From an uncultured delta proteobacterium (GTDB lineage: Bacteria > Myxococcota_A > Polyangia > Polyangiales > Polyangiaceae), in the NCBI GenBank assembly GCA_903894755.1, contig CAITRH010000042.1, positions 1 through 42,736 on the forward strand: 42,736 bases of DNA, in the 5' to 3' direction. The notes beneath the pieces were generated by a model. The model was given only the letters and a program-made list of their open reading frames with translations. It did not search any database and was not told the DNA's origin. This document shows positions 34,008 to 42,736 of the stretch, one piece after another. A program made the translations under genes and the position numbers. How positions within the stretch are numbered: the first letter of the stretch is position 1; each line of letters begins with the position of its first letter.

Positions 34008-35834
34008 GACGGCGAAGACAGCTTCGTCGACGTCGAGAGCAGTTCGGTCCCCGTCCTTCATGATAGCGAGCGAGGCGCCGATTTCGGGAACGACATTTCT
34101 TACAAAGAACCGCGCAGAGGCCACCTTGCCGCAGTAGAACGCGTAGTCCACGTGGTCCTGCGGGAGCGACTCCAAGCGCGTACGGGCGATCAGAGCCATC
34201 TCCAGAAGCAGCTTACCGGCGTAGAGTCGTCCAGTGGCATGCAGCATACGGGTAGCGAAGAGCTGCACCATGCCAGGTTGGCCGGGTTGGCTGTACCCAC
34301 GCAGTACGGCCTGCATGGCATCATAGTCGGCCAAGGCGCCCTGCATGATCGTGAACTCGCGCTCCATGCCAGGGGTGTTTGCGTGTTGGCCTATGAAGTC
34401 AGAGATCTCCTTCAGCCAGAGTGCAAAGCCTTTGCCCTTGGAGCTGGTCATCTTTCGACCCACCAAGTCCATGGCCTGGATGTAGTTCGTCCCCTCCCAG
34501 ATGGGATATATCCTAGCGTCGCGTAGAAGCTCCGCGATCGGGTACTCTTCGGAGAAGCCGTACCCGCCGTACACCTGGAGGGCTTCCGAGATGCACTGGA
34601 GCGCCATGTCGGAGCAGTACGCTTTGACAATGGGGGTATTGACCTCCAGTATTTGGGAAGCAGCGGTCACGGTTGCAGGCGCGCTGCTATGCTTCTTGAG
34701 ATCCACGCAGTAGAACGACTTCAGCACCATCGCTCGGAAAGCCTCGATATGGGCTTTTTGAAACATGAGCATTCGGCGCACGTCCTCATGTCTGACAATG
34801 GCGGCTCTCTTGCCTTTCGGGTCGGCTGTGGGTCTGCCTTGTACGCGCTCACTGGCGTATTGGACCGCATTGTGATAGGCAACCGCGGCGAGTGAAAGCG
34901 CCGCAGTTCCGGTCATCAAGCGTTCTTCATTCATCATGTTGAACATTTGGGCCAACCCGAGGCCAACCCCCGCGACAGGCGGTTCGCCCAGTAGGAATCC
35001 CAGGCAGTCGCCATCGTCACCAAAGGACAGCACACAGGTAGGAGATCCTTTGAGGCCTAGTTTATGTTCGATCCCGACGCAGCTCACGTGATTGAAACTG
35101 CCGATGCCTCCTTTTTCATCAGGAAGGTACTTCGGGACGACAAACAGCGAGAGGCCCTTGGTGCCGGGCGCGGCGCCTTCCGTGCGGGCCAGGACCAAAT
35201 GGATGATGTTTTCTGTAACATCTTGGTCTCCACCGCTGATGAAGCACTTGGTGCCGTTGATCTTGTATACGCCGGGACTGGACGTTGGATTGGCCTTGGT
35301 GAGCGCATCGCCCACGTCCGAGCCAGCGGATGGCTCGGTCAAGTCCATGGTTCCGGTCCAGTCGCCACAGAACATCTTCTCGAGGTAGGTGTTCTTGATC
35401 TGCTCACTCCCGAACTCTTCGATGAGGCCCGCTGCGCCCGAGGTGGCCAGATACAGGGTCGAGACTGCAGGATTGGCCCCGACTAGGTACTCATTGATGG
35501 CCCACAAGACACAAAGGGGGACCGCTGCGTCGTTCTTGGGGTCGTAATTGCTGCTGGCCAGGCCGTTGTGCTGAACGAAGAAGTAGGCATCCTTGGTAGA
35601 CTGCGGCGTGGTCACCTGGCCGTTCTCGAACTTCGCCCCGATCTTGTCGGAGTCCCCACAGGACGGAGCGACCTTCTCACGAGCCATTTTTAGCCCGTTG
35701 TCTAAGATGACCTCGATGTCGTCTACAGTATAGGTGCCTTTGAATCTGTCGGTATCTAGTATCAGGCTCATGTCGAGCCACTCACGGAAAATGAACTTGT
35801 GGTCGCGGTTGCTGTTCTTGAAGTTCGATGACAT
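34005..35834 (-). CDS. Acyl-CoA dehydrogenase (DmdC-like, extended C-terminus)
   Basis: A 609-aa FAD-dependent acyl-CoA dehydrogenase, longer than the usual 380 aa because of an N-terminal and a C-terminal extension (acyl-CoA_DH_C type). Signatures are WTGTMDLTEPSAGSDVG near 160-175, KCFISGGDQD near 210, YGGYGFSEEYPIAELLRDA near 425 and the catalytic Glu region IYPIWEGTNYIQ near 447. It catalyses the first beta-oxidation step; the substrate chain length is not deducible. It is 49 bp after mpl on the minus strand. Its TAA stop is the end of the palindromic element. Confidence 0.93.
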   Translation of the reverse strand: MSSNFKNSNRDHKFIFREWLDMSLILDTDRFKGTYTVDDIEVILDNGLKMAREKVAPSCGDSDKIGAKFENGQVTTPQSTKDAYFFVQHNGLASSNYDPKNDAAVPLCVLWAINEYLVGANPAVSTLYLATSGAAGLIEEFGSEQIKNTYLEKMFCGDWTGTMDLTEPSAGSDVGDALTKANPTSSPGVYKINGTKCFISGGDQDVTENIIHLVLARTEGAAPGTKGLSLFVVPKYLPDEKGGIGSFNHVSCVGIEHKLGLKGSPTCVLSFGDDGDCLGFLLGEPPVAGVGLGLAQMFNMMNEERLMTGTAALSLAAVAYHNAVQYASERVQGRPTADPKGKRAAIVRHEDVRRMLMFQKAHIEAFRAMVLKSFYCVDLKKHSSAPATVTAASQILEVNTPIVKAYCSDMALQCISEALQVYGGYGFSEEYPIAELLRDARIYPIWEGTNYIQAMDLVGRKMTSSKGKGFALWLKEISDFIGQHANTPGMEREFTIMQGALADYDAMQAVLRGYSQPGQPGMVQLFATRMLHATGRLYAGKLLLEMALIARTRLESLPQDHVDYAFYCGKVASARFFVRNVVPEIGASLAIMKDGDRTALDVDEAVFAV

Positions 35835-35883
35835 GGGAGAGCCTCGCTATTCGCTGGGCTCATACCTAGCCTGTGCTGGAGTG

Positions 35884-37353
35884 TCAATGCAAAATAAGAA
35901 AAGCGTCCTGATGCGTGAGCCGTTGCCCCTGAAGTGCTGCCATCAGTTTCCCATGAAGCCCCCCAAACGCCCCGTTCGACAACAGCACCACCGTGTCGCC
36001 CGCTGACACGCCCCCCACCACACGCTCGCAAAGCCCCTCCACACTTGCCAACGCCTCCGCCTTTGCTCCCAGTGCCTTAGCTAATGCCCCCAGATCCAGA
36101 CGCTCCGTCGCTGCAATGTCGCTCCTCCCAAGAGGCGCAAACAGCACCCGATCCGCAGCATCGAAAGCTCGCGTGTAGTCGTCCTGGTGCGTCTTCCTGC
36201 ACGCCGTCGCACTCCTAGGCTCGAAAATCGCCCACAGCGCCCCCTCGGCATGCTTCGCCCGCAACGCCCGCAACGTCTCCCGCACCGCCGTAGGATGATG
36301 GGCAAAGTCGTCGTATACCCTCACTCCACCTGGTACCCCCAATAGATCCTGTCGACGTGCCACCCCCTCGAATGACCCTAGCGCCCTTCCACCTGCCCCA
36401 AACGGAACCCCAAAGCCCTCCACACACGCCGCCAATGCCCCCACTGCGTTCCTCACATTGTGAAGTCCCGGCACTCGCAACAAAAAGCGCCCCGCCAAAG
36501 TCCCCGCAACAACCACATCCACCGACTGCGCCCCCTCGAACTGTCCAGGCGAACCAAGCCACGTTGGCGTCACCTCTCCAACTGCATCCCCTTCGAGCCC
36601 GTAAAACACAGTCCGCGCCGTCGCCTCACGCGAAACAATTGCCACCGCCCGCGCATCGTGCGCATCGCACACCACCAGTCCCCCCGCAGGCACTCGCCTC
36701 ACGAAGGACACAAACTGCTCCTCGTAGGTCGCTACATCAGGATAAATGTCCACGTGATCCAGCTCCACACTGGTCACTATCGCCACATCATCCGGACCTA
36801 CCCCCACATAGTCGAAAAACTTTGGCTCCTTCTGCCAATACACTGCGTCGTACTCGTCCCCCTCCACCACAAAAGGTCCGCGAGGCGCTGTAACACTGCG
36901 TCGCCCTAGCCCCGAGCCTCCTGGAAGGTTCTTAGGAAGTCCTCCGATAAACCAACCTGGCTCGAGTCCCGCCCCCTGCAGAATCCACGCGGCCATCGAC
37001 GACGTCGTGGTCTTCCCATGGGTCCCTGACACCACCAGCGGCTTGCGATGCAATAGGAAAAGCTCTCGTAGCGCTCCCGACATGCTCGCGCGTCTAAGCC
37101 CCAATCGCTCCGCCTCCATGGCCTCCACATTGGAGCGTCGAATGACATTGCCCACCACCACCAGGTCCAGACCTGCCCCTAGATGCTCGGGCGCATAGCC
37201 CCGAAAACACTGGATCCCTGCCTGCTCGAGAAACGGCCCAATGGGTGGGTCGAACGACGTGTCCGACCCGCTTACGTCGTGCCCAGCCTGGCGCAACAGT
37301 GCTCCAAGCGCTCCCATCCCAGTGCCGCACACGCCTATCAGATGAACTCGCAT
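35884..37353 (-). CDS. mpl: UDP-MurNAc:L-Ala-gamma-D-Glu-meso-DAP ligase
   Basis: A 489-aa Mur-ligase-family enzyme that reattaches recycled tripeptide to UDP-MurNAc. The start at 37353 (MRVHLIGVCGTGMG) fits the family; the frame is open upstream into clpB-like sequence. The ATP motif is SGTHGKTTTS, followed by VEGDEYDAVYWQKEPKF, SVELDHVDIY, PGLHNVRNA and DDFAHHPTAVRETL. These distinguish Mpl from MurC. It starts 7 bp after the ClpB-like stop codon, so the two are co-transcribed. Function links to dapA/dapB elsewhere in the window through meso-DAP. Confidence 0.93.
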   Translation of the reverse strand: MRVHLIGVCGTGMGALGALLRQAGHDVSGSDTSFDPPIGPFLEQAGIQCFRGYAPEHLGAGLDLVVVGNVIRRSNVEAMEAERLGLRRASMSGALRELFLLHRKPLVVSGTHGKTTTSSMAAWILQGAGLEPGWFIGGLPKNLPGGSGLGRRSVTAPRGPFVVEGDEYDAVYWQKEPKFFDYVGVGPDDVAIVTSVELDHVDIYPDVATYEEQFVSFVRRVPAGGLVVCDAHDARAVAIVSREATARTVFYGLEGDAVGEVTPTWLGSPGQFEGAQSVDVVVAGTLAGRFLLRVPGLHNVRNAVGALAACVEGFGVPFGAGGRALGSFEGVARRQDLLGVPGGVRVYDDFAHHPTAVRETLRALRAKHAEGALWAIFEPRSATACRKTHQDDYTRAFDAADRVLFAPLGRSDIAATERLDLGALAKALGAKAEALASVEGLCERVVGGVSAGDTVVLLSNGAFGGLHGKLMAALQGQRLTHQDAFLILH

Positions 37354-37360
37354 CCTTGAC

Positions 37361-40003
37361 TCACTGTTTGGTAAAGACAAAGTCGTCTCCCTTGGTGTCC
37401 ACCAAGAGGACACTCCCAGGTGGATACCGTCCCGCGAGTATCTCCTCAGCAAGCGGATCTTGGATCGCTTTGAGGATTGCACGCTTCAGAGGACGTGCCC
37501 CGAAGGCGGGTTCGTATCCGATTTCGACAAGCCTGTCTTTCGCGGACTCCGAAAGCTGCAACTTGATCTCCCGATCCGCCACCAGCTTCTCGAGACGTCG
37601 CAACTGTATCCCCACAATCCCTTTCAGGTCCGCCTTCGACAGCGGTCGAAATACGATGATGTCGTCGATGCGGTTCAGAAACTCGGGACGTAAGAAGTTG
37701 CGGAGCTCCTCTCGAAGCACATCTCGTAGAGCGTCCCTCCCCTCCTCGGACTCGAAAAGACGTGGGTCGGTCTCCAGTATCCGCTTCGACCCAATGTTGC
37801 TGGTCATGATGACCACCGTGTTGGAGAAGTCCGCTGTGCGTCCGCGCCCATCGGTCAGCCGGCCATCGTCGAGCACCTGCAGCAGCAAATTGAACACGTC
37901 GGCGTGCGCCTTCTCCACCTCGTCGAAAAGAAGAACACTGTAGGGACGTCTCCGGACCGCCTCGGTCAGAAACCCCCCTTCCTCGCTGTCGACATAGCCT
38001 GGAGGTGCCCCCAAAAGACGCTGCGCCATGTGCTTCTCCATGAACTCGCTCATGTCGAGACGCGTCATGGACAGTTCGTCATCGAACAGAAACTCCGCGA
38101 GCGCCTTGGCAAGCTCGGTCTTGCCTACTCCGCTGGGACCCAGATAGAGGAAGGAACCAATGGGTTTTCCAGGGTCGCGAAGTCCCACCCGTCCACGGCG
38201 CACTGCGCGGGCGACTGCGCGGACAGCCTCGTTCTGTCCTACCACGCGGGCCGACAGGCGTTCCTCCATCTTGAGGAGCTTTTCCGACTCGCCTTCGAGC
38301 ATCTTGGAGGCAGGGATCCCAGTCCAGTCGCCAAGGACCGCTGCAACGTCGTGCTCGCCTACAATGTTCGATGAGGCCGTGGTGCCTTGAGCGCCAAGGG
38401 CGGCTTCGGCTGCGTCGAGACGGCGTTTTACATCGGCGAGCTGCACATGTTCGATCTCGCCGGCGCGGGCGAAGTCGTGGCTCTTGCGGGCGGTGTCGAG
38501 CTCCGTCGTGAGCTTCTCGTGTTCGGCCCGTAGGCTCGCTTGGGCCGCGAGTGCGCCTCGACGGGAGTCCAGCTTGGAACGCATGACTGCAACCGTGGGT
38601 TCGAGCGAGGCCATCTCCTTTTCGATCCGTTCGCGGGTTTTCGTGCTCATCGAATCCGTGTCGCCGGCAAGGGACGCGAGCTGCGCTCGAAGAGACGAGA
38701 CGCGACGAATGGCGTCGTCAACTTCGGCGGGGACCCCATCGAGCTCGACGCGTTTTCGTGCTGCGGCTTCATCGAGCAGGTCGATGGCGCTGTCGGGAAG
38801 GGCCCGGTCTTGGACATAGCGCTTGGCAAGACGGACGGCGGCGACAATGGCAGGGTCGCCAATCTGCACCTTGTGGTGGATCTCGTAGCGGGTGGCAATG
38901 CCTCGCAATATTTCTGTGGCTTTTTCTGCGGAAGGCGGGTCGATGGGGAACACAGAGAAGCGTCGGAGAAGGCCAGTGTCGCGCTCGCTGAAGCGCCGGA
39001 CCCCTTCGGGCGTCGTGGAGGCAAGCAAGCGGACTTCGCCCCGAGCGAGCAGCGGCTTGAGAAGATCGCCCACGCCCCCTCCGGCTGCCCCCTGGCCTAG
39101 CAGCGAGTCGATCCCAGGGATATACAGAAGGATATCGCTGGAGCCTCCCTTTACACTGGAGAAGACCTGTTTGAGGCGCTCTTCGATCTCGCCGCGGAGG
39201 CGCGCACCGGCCAGGAGAGAGCCTGTTTCGAGCTCGAGGATACGCATGCGTGATAGGTTTTGAGGGACTTCACCTGCAGCGATGCGCATGGCAAGGGCGC
39301 CTACGATAGCGGCTTTGCCGACACCTGGTTCTCCCACGAGGAGCGGGTGGTTTTTCTGTCGACGTTCGAGGATCTGCAGGAGCCGTCGGACCTCGAGGTC
39401 GCGTCCAATGACAGGGTCGAAGCCGCCTTTTCGTGCGCGTTCGACGAGGTCCTGGGTGAACTTTGCAAGCAGGTCGCTGGGTGGTGTGGGTCCAGAGTCG
39501 CGGGAGGCAGGGCGCAATGCGCTCATATGGGGTCGCAGGGAGCCTGGACCGAGGCTGAAGGCTTGGAGGACCACGGCAGCGGGGCCGCGGAGCTCTTGGG
39601 AGAGGGCATTGAGGAGGTGTTCGACGCCGACAGTATCCGCAGCGGCTTCCTTCTCGGCTCTAGCGAGGAGAGCGAGCATGGCATTGGAGAGGTAGGCGAG
39701 GCCACCGGAGCTTTTGCCGAGGCGGGCGAGCTGGGATTCGGCTTCGACGGCGAGGTCCGAGGGGTCGGCGCCGGCTTTGCGGAACACCTCGGAGATACCG
39801 CGGTCGCGGTCGATGGCGCGGGCGAGCAAGTGGAGCGGCTCGACCTGGGGGTGTTTTCGCTCGTCGGCTAGGCTTTGGGCGGCCCCGACGAGGGCTTTTG
39901 CTTCTGGGGCGTAGCGTTCGAGATGGATGGTCTCTGCCATGGTGCGGGCGACGGTAGCATGGGGTCGTCCGATGACTTGCTCGAACCGTATTTTGTACGC
40001 CAT
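37361..40003 (-). CDS. ClpB-like AAA+ disaggregase with degenerate first ATPase domain
   Basis: A roughly 880-aa Hsp100 protein. The start at 40003 has a GAGG five bases upstream; the conserved part begins at [10 protein letters not shown] (39940). A Clp N-domain (about 22-160) is followed by NBD1. There, Walker A reads GEPGVGKA (Thr lost), and Walker B, normally ending in DE, reads LLYIPGID, so the acidic pair is replaced by Pro-Gly (about 296-297). A coiled-coil M-domain of about 120 residues follows. NBD2 is intact: [28 protein letters not shown], and the [11 protein letters not shown] sensor region. ATP binding or hydrolysis in NBD1 is probably impaired. A canonical ClpB may exist elsewhere. 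It heads the run clpB-like, mpl, acyl-CoA dehydrogenase. Confidence 0.88.
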   Translation of the reverse strand: MAYKIRFEQVIGRPHATVARTMAETIHLERYAPEAKALVGAAQSLADERKHPQVEPLHLLARAIDRDRGISEVFRKAGADPSDLAVEAESQLARLGKSSGGLAYLSNAMLALLARAEKEAAADTVGVEHLLNALSQELRGPAAVVLQAFSLGPGSLRPHMSALRPASRDSGPTPPSDLLAKFTQDLVERARKGGFDPVIGRDLEVRRLLQILERRQKNHPLLVGEPGVGKAAIVGALAMRIAAGEVPQNLSRMRILELETGSLLAGARLRGEIEERLKQVFSSVKGGSSDILLYIPGIDSLLGQGAAGGGVGDLLKPLLARGEVRLLASTTPEGVRRFSERDTGLLRRFSVFPIDPPSAEKATEILRGIATRYEIHHKVQIGDPAIVAAVRLAKRYVQDRALPDSAIDLLDEAAARKRVELDGVPAEVDDAIRRVSSLRAQLASLAGDTDSMSTKTRERIEKEMASLEPTVAVMRSKLDSRRGALAAQASLRAEHEKLTTELDTARKSHDFARAGEIEHVQLADVKRRLDAAEAALGAQGTTASSNIVGEHDVAAVLGDWTGIPASKMLEGESEKLLKMEERLSARVVGQNEAVRAVARAVRRGRVGLRDPGKPIGSFLYLGPSGVGKTELAKALAEFLFDDELSMTRLDMSEFMEKHMAQRLLGAPPGYVDSEEGGFLTEAVRRRPYSVLLFDEVEKAHADVFNLLLQVLDDGRLTDGRGRTADFSNTVVIMTSNIGSKRILETDPRLFESEEGRDALRDVLREELRNFLRPEFLNRIDDIIVFRPLSKADLKGIVGIQLRRLEKLVADREIKLQLSESAKDRLVEIGYEPAFGARPLKRAILKAIQDPLAEEILAGRYPPGSVLLVDTKGDDFVFTKQ

Positions 40004-40140
40004 ACTGGCCTCATGAATCTCCCGCAGTGGGCAGAACATGCGCCTTGCGGCGAAGAGCTCCCCTTCAGCAACCCCGTATGGGCGTCAAGCACCGCATGAC
40101 CGGGGAAAAAGAAGTCCCAACGGCAGCGCGGACGGGGCTC

Positions 40141-40735
40141 GATCGGACGGGCGATCCCTGCCGGGGCGGTTGGACGGGGGCGGATCCGGGAAACGATCGC
40201 AGGTCGTCCAGGCTGCCAGAGGGGAGATCCACTGCCGATCGGGCGTGCGCCAATGTGTCCGGGATGGGGTCGGGAACCGGATCGCACGATCTGGCAAGTT
40301 GCCTACCAGGGATCGGCCGCCACTGTGTGGTGTGGCAGGCGCTCCGGCCCTAGATCCAGAATCGATGTGCCTCCCGTGCAAAGTTGCCGGGGTAAGATCC
40401 GGAACCTATGGGGTGCAATCCGCGGATTCCGCCAACGTGGGGGGCGCAGGATCGGGTCCCGGAGCAAACTGCCGGAGTGGGATCCGGAAGTCTAGAGACC
40501 GCGGCCAGATGTGCCGGAGGCGCCCTGGGAGTTCTGCCCCGGTGAGGCCGCGTGGCCAAGGGGCGATCCGGTGGAACGGAGGGGAAGCGCGATTTGGCCT
40601 GCGGGGCTTCTGGGATCCATCCTGCGTGCGGCCAAAGCGGCCGGGGGGCGATCGGGGACCAACGTGGCATGTGGCAGATGCTCCGGGGGGAGATTCGGCG
40701 GTTCAGACCTGGCGTGCACGCGGTCGTACCTGGCC
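40141..40735. repeat. Degenerate tandem array, period about 42.5 bp, about 14 units
   Basis: Units starting GATCSGG occur at 40141, 40183, 40226, (40268), 40311, 40353, 40396, (40438), 40481, (40523), 40565, (40608), 40650 and 40692; brackets mark units with a degraded first motif. Many units carry a second GATC about 12 bp in (GATCCGGAANCGATCG) and end near TGCCGGRGG. The alternation of 42 and 43 rules out protein repeats. It fills most of the 40004-40813 gap, upstream of the ClpB-like gene; no other gene or promoter is evident in that gap. Confidence 0.8.
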
Positions 40736-40813
40736 TCGACATCTCGAGGTCGGAAAACGCGGTTCGGACGAGCGCATCGTGCGGATTGTTCGCGGCCCCG
40801 CCCCGGTTATTTT

Positions 40814-41926
40814 CTATGGACGCGGCTCCGAAGCGCTCGGAGCCACGGGGACACTACTCAACCCCGGGACCGGACTCGATCCCCCTTTAGTCCTCTTCTC
40901 GGCCCAACCCGCGTACGTGACGATGGCGCCTGCCACGAGCGCAAGGAGCACCACGGCAACCAAAAGGCCGGTCCATCTTTTCGCCGGTGGAGCGGCAGTC
41001 GCAACGATAGGCGCGGCAGGCCCCTTCGAACGCGAGGGACCTTCTGGCGACACGGGCGAACGCTCGGGAGGGGGAGTCAACGGGAGAGGGGGCGTCGACG
41101 CGACCGAAGCAACGTCGTCGATAATGACTGTTTTGGGTTCCGACGGAGAGTCGGGAACCGCACGGGGCTTGGCGAGATCGAAAAGCGGGTTGTGACCGAT
41201 CTCTTCGATCGAGCCACCGGCCTCGCGCAGGGCTTCGTCGAGGAGCTCGGACGCTTGCTTCATCACGGTCTGTTCGTGCACAAGCGCCTTGCTCTCTTTG
41301 GCCGGGCCCGTCGGAAACATGGGGGCAGGTGCGGGGAACATCGGACCCGATGCCGGTGCGGCCGCCGGGCTTGTCGACGACGACAGCGCCCCGAGGCCTA
41401 GAATGGTCGCTTTGCGGGGACCGACCATGGCACCGCTGAGTGGACGACCCGAGGGGGAAATCCTGACCGGGCTCGACGCAGTGGCCGCTGGACGAATGAC
41501 GGGGACAAGGGGCTCGGGACGCTCCTCGAGGTCACCCGCCTCCATGGGCATTTCCGACTCGTAGGCCCGTCCAGCATCGGCCTTCGCCGCCATGAGCCGC
41601 TCGATCACGGCTTTGGAAGGGTCATCGAGCTTGATGAACTTGACCCCCATTCCCGCTGGACGCTCGGGGGCGATCGGAGGCTCACGTTTCCACACGACCC
41701 GTCCCACCCCCGAGATCACGGCCTGGTCTTGGGCAAGGCGTATCTCGAACTTGAGCAACGTGCCCGGCACAAATGGTGATTGGGTTTTGATGAAAATCCC
41801 ACCGCGGCTGACATCGTGGGAGTGATTGTCAATGAACTCGTCAACCGTGGCGCTCTTGTAGCGCACGTTCAAGCTAACGATCTTCACGCGGCGGTCCTTG
41901 CGCGTCTCTTGCGTCATGGTGCCCAT
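40814..41926 (-). CDS. PilZ-domain protein with C-terminal membrane segment
   Basis: A roughly 370-aa protein of the TIGR02266-like PilZ group seen in myxobacteria. The PilZ domain near the N-terminus has RKDRR for the RxxxR motif and HDVSRGG for (D/N)xSxxG, the two c-di-GMP contacts, both intact. A long Pro/Ala/Ser linker follows. A membrane helix near the C-terminus (WTGLLVAVVLLALVAGAIVTY) is followed by a short tail, so the PilZ domain probably faces the cytoplasm. Starts at 41926 (MGTMTQETRK) and 41917 are both possible; an upstream extension to 42007 is less likely. It is divergent from the next PilZ gene. Confidence 0.82.
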   Translation of the reverse strand: MGTMTQETRKDRRVKIVSLNVRYKSATVDEFIDNHSHDVSRGGIFIKTQSPFVPGTLLKFEIRLAQDQAVISGVGRVVWKREPPIAPERPAGMGVKFIKLDDPSKAVIERLMAAKADAGRAYESEMPMEAGDLEERPEPLVPVIRPAATASSPVRISPSGRPLSGAMVGPRKATILGLGALSSSTSPAAAPASGPMFPAPAPMFPTGPAKESKALVHEQTVMKQASELLDEALREAGGSIEEIGHNPLFDLAKPRAVPDSPSEPKTVIIDDVASVASTPPLPLTPPPERSPVSPEGPSRSKGPAAPIVATAAPPAKRWTGLLVAVVLLALVAGAIVTYAGWAEKRTKGGSSPVPGLSSVPVAPSASEPRP

Positions 41927-42045
41927 CTCTGGCGCTCGATTTGAACGCCTTTCGACCCTTCGCGCCATGCTAGCGCGGTCGGTGGGAAGAAAGCCAATAG
42001 ACGGCAACGACGTGGCGGTTTTGGTTTAGCCTTCCTTGACCTTCC

Positions 42046-42402
42046 GTGACCCAGACGCCGCACTTTCGAGTCCATGGACGCCTCACGACGTGCCTCAAGG
42101 CCAAAGTCACGCACATCGAGACGGGCTGGCAGCGCGACGGGACCGTGGTCGATATGGGCCTTGGTGGAGCCCGCATCACGCTTGCCGATCCTGCGGCGTT
42201 GGGGGACATCGTGACGCTGTCGATCCCAACGGAGCGGGGCGAGGATCCCATCGTGTTCCGGACCCTGGTGACCTGGTCGGCGGCAGGGGAGATGGGCGTC
42301 ACCTTCGATGTCAAGAGCGTCGCTACGGCGCGCGCTTTGGTGAGGCTCGCGGGGAGGCTCGACCCAGACGAGGCCCTCGCCAGAGCACGGGCGGCGCATT
42401 AG
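42046..42402 (+). CDS. Small PilZ-domain protein
   Basis: A 118-aa single-domain PilZ protein starting at GTG 42046. The N-terminal FRVHGRLTT resembles the RxxxR region, and VVDMGLGGARI stands where DxSxxG is expected, with Ser replaced by Gly. Binding of c-di-GMP may be weakened or lost. The rest follows PilZ strands (VTLSIPTERG, FRTLVTWSAAGEMGVTF). It precedes def by 10 bp and may share a transcript. Confidence 0.72.
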   Translation: MTQTPHFRVHGRLTTCLKAKVTHIETGWQRDGTVVDMGLGGARITLADPAALGDIVTLSIPTERGEDPIVFRTLVTWSAAGEMGVTFDVKSVATARALVRLAGRLDPDEALARARAAH

Positions 42403-42412
42403 ACTCGACCCG

Positions 42413-42736
42413 ATGGCTGTCCGAAGGATCCTTCACTATCCCGATCGTCGCCTGCGCGAGCGTGCCAGGCCGGTCCCATCTTTGACCCGAGAGGTCGAGC
42501 AACTCATCGAAGACATGGCGGAAACCATGTACGCGGCTCCCGGTGTCGGGCTTGCCGCCCCCCAGATTGGCGAACCGGTGCAAGTCTTCGTGATCGACGT
42601 AGCCCCAGACGGAGAGCCGAGCGACTTGCGGGTGTTTCTCAACCCAGAGATTGTCGAGCGCCAGGGGAGTCTCAAGTACGAGGAGGGGTGTTTGAGTTTC
42701 CCTGGGGTGCGTGAAGACGTTATCCGGGCCGAGAAG
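42413..42736 (+). CDS. def: Peptide deformylase, 5' part
   Basis: The first 108 codons of a peptide deformylase, which removes the formyl group from nascent proteins. It begins MAVRRILHYPDRRLRERARP and contains GVGLAAPQIG and EGCLSFPG, motifs 1 and 2 of the family. Motif 3 (HEXXH, metal ligands) lies beyond the window edge. No clear ribosome site precedes the ATG. Confidence 0.93.
   Translation, partial: MAVRRILHYPDRRLRERARPVPSLTREVEQLIEDMAETMYAAPGVGLAAPQIGEPVQVFVIDVAPDGEPSDLRVFLNPEIVERQGSLKYEEGCLSFPGVREDVIRAEK

Noticed and set aside
40038-41195. 385-codon plus-strand open frame over the 40-kb array and into the PilZ gene
   Set aside because: The array alternates 42- and 43-bp steps, so a conserved protein repeat is not possible, and the 3' part is antisense to the PilZ gene.

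Overview
The window is GC-rich, densely coding Gram-negative DNA. It has several lipoproteins with lipoboxes, a TamB-type envelope protein, meso-diaminopimelate wall genes and a lipoyl-free set of housekeeping genes. It also has lineage-typical signalling architectures: a very large PAS hybrid kinase, an Hanks-type kinase fold fused to a V4R-like C-terminus, MshEN/HD-GYP/PATAN proteins and two PilZ proteins. With the cysteine-rich repeat lipoprotein, this suggests a member of the Myxococcota (possibly Polyangiales-like). That placement is inferred from architecture only; there is no rRNA or tRNA gene in the window to anchor it.

Layout. 1-12.3 kb: a 21-bp tandem array, a half copy of a dispersed palindromic element, a five-PAS hybrid histidine kinase (minus), a VWA lipoprotein (plus), a pseudokinase (minus) behind a nine-unit 21-bp repeat array, a WS/DGAT acyltransferase (minus) and a 12-repeat Cys-rich lipoprotein (minus). 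12.5-15.5 kb: a plus-strand run of trmO, a PLP lyase, udk, and two small translationally coupled genes (a 55-aa lipoprotein and a 104-aa tail-anchored protein). 15.7-19.9 kb: a minus-strand run of a GspE/PilB-type ATPase with an upstream hypothetical, a thioredoxin-fold protein and a divergent RIC/hemerythrin protein. 19.9-20.5 kb: a non-coding stretch with a candidate terminated small RNA and a 42.5-bp-period repeat array. 20.5-25.7 kb: plus-strand TPR protein, MshEN-HD-GYP-receiver-PATAN protein, dapA, dapB and a peptidoglycan-binding/LysM protein. 25.7-33.8 kb: a lipoprotein (minus) divergent from dnaJ, a second RIC protein and tamB (plus). 34.0-40.0 kb: minus-strand ClpB-like ATPase, mpl and acyl-CoA dehydrogenase. 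40.0-40.8 kb: a second 42.5-bp-period array. 40.8-42.7 kb: two divergent PilZ genes and the 5' part of def.

Functional themes. Wall metabolism links dapA/dapB (meso-DAP synthesis), mpl (recycling of the tripeptide containing it) and a PG-binding protein. c-di-GMP signalling is suggested by MshEN, HD-GYP and PilZ domains. Nitrosative or iron-sulfur repair is suggested by the two RIC paralogues. A notable number of signalling or ATPase domains have lost catalytic residues: a pseudokinase, two receivers with Asp replaced by Glu, and a ClpB-like first ATPase domain without its Walker B acidic pair.

The most unusual content is non-coding. There is a 147-149-bp imperfect palindrome present as two full copies and one half copy, always directly at the 3' end of a minus-strand gene and twice supplying the TAA stop codon. 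There are also four tandem arrays whose periods are about 21 bp (two arrays) or about 42.5 bp (two arrays), i.e. near two and four helical turns.
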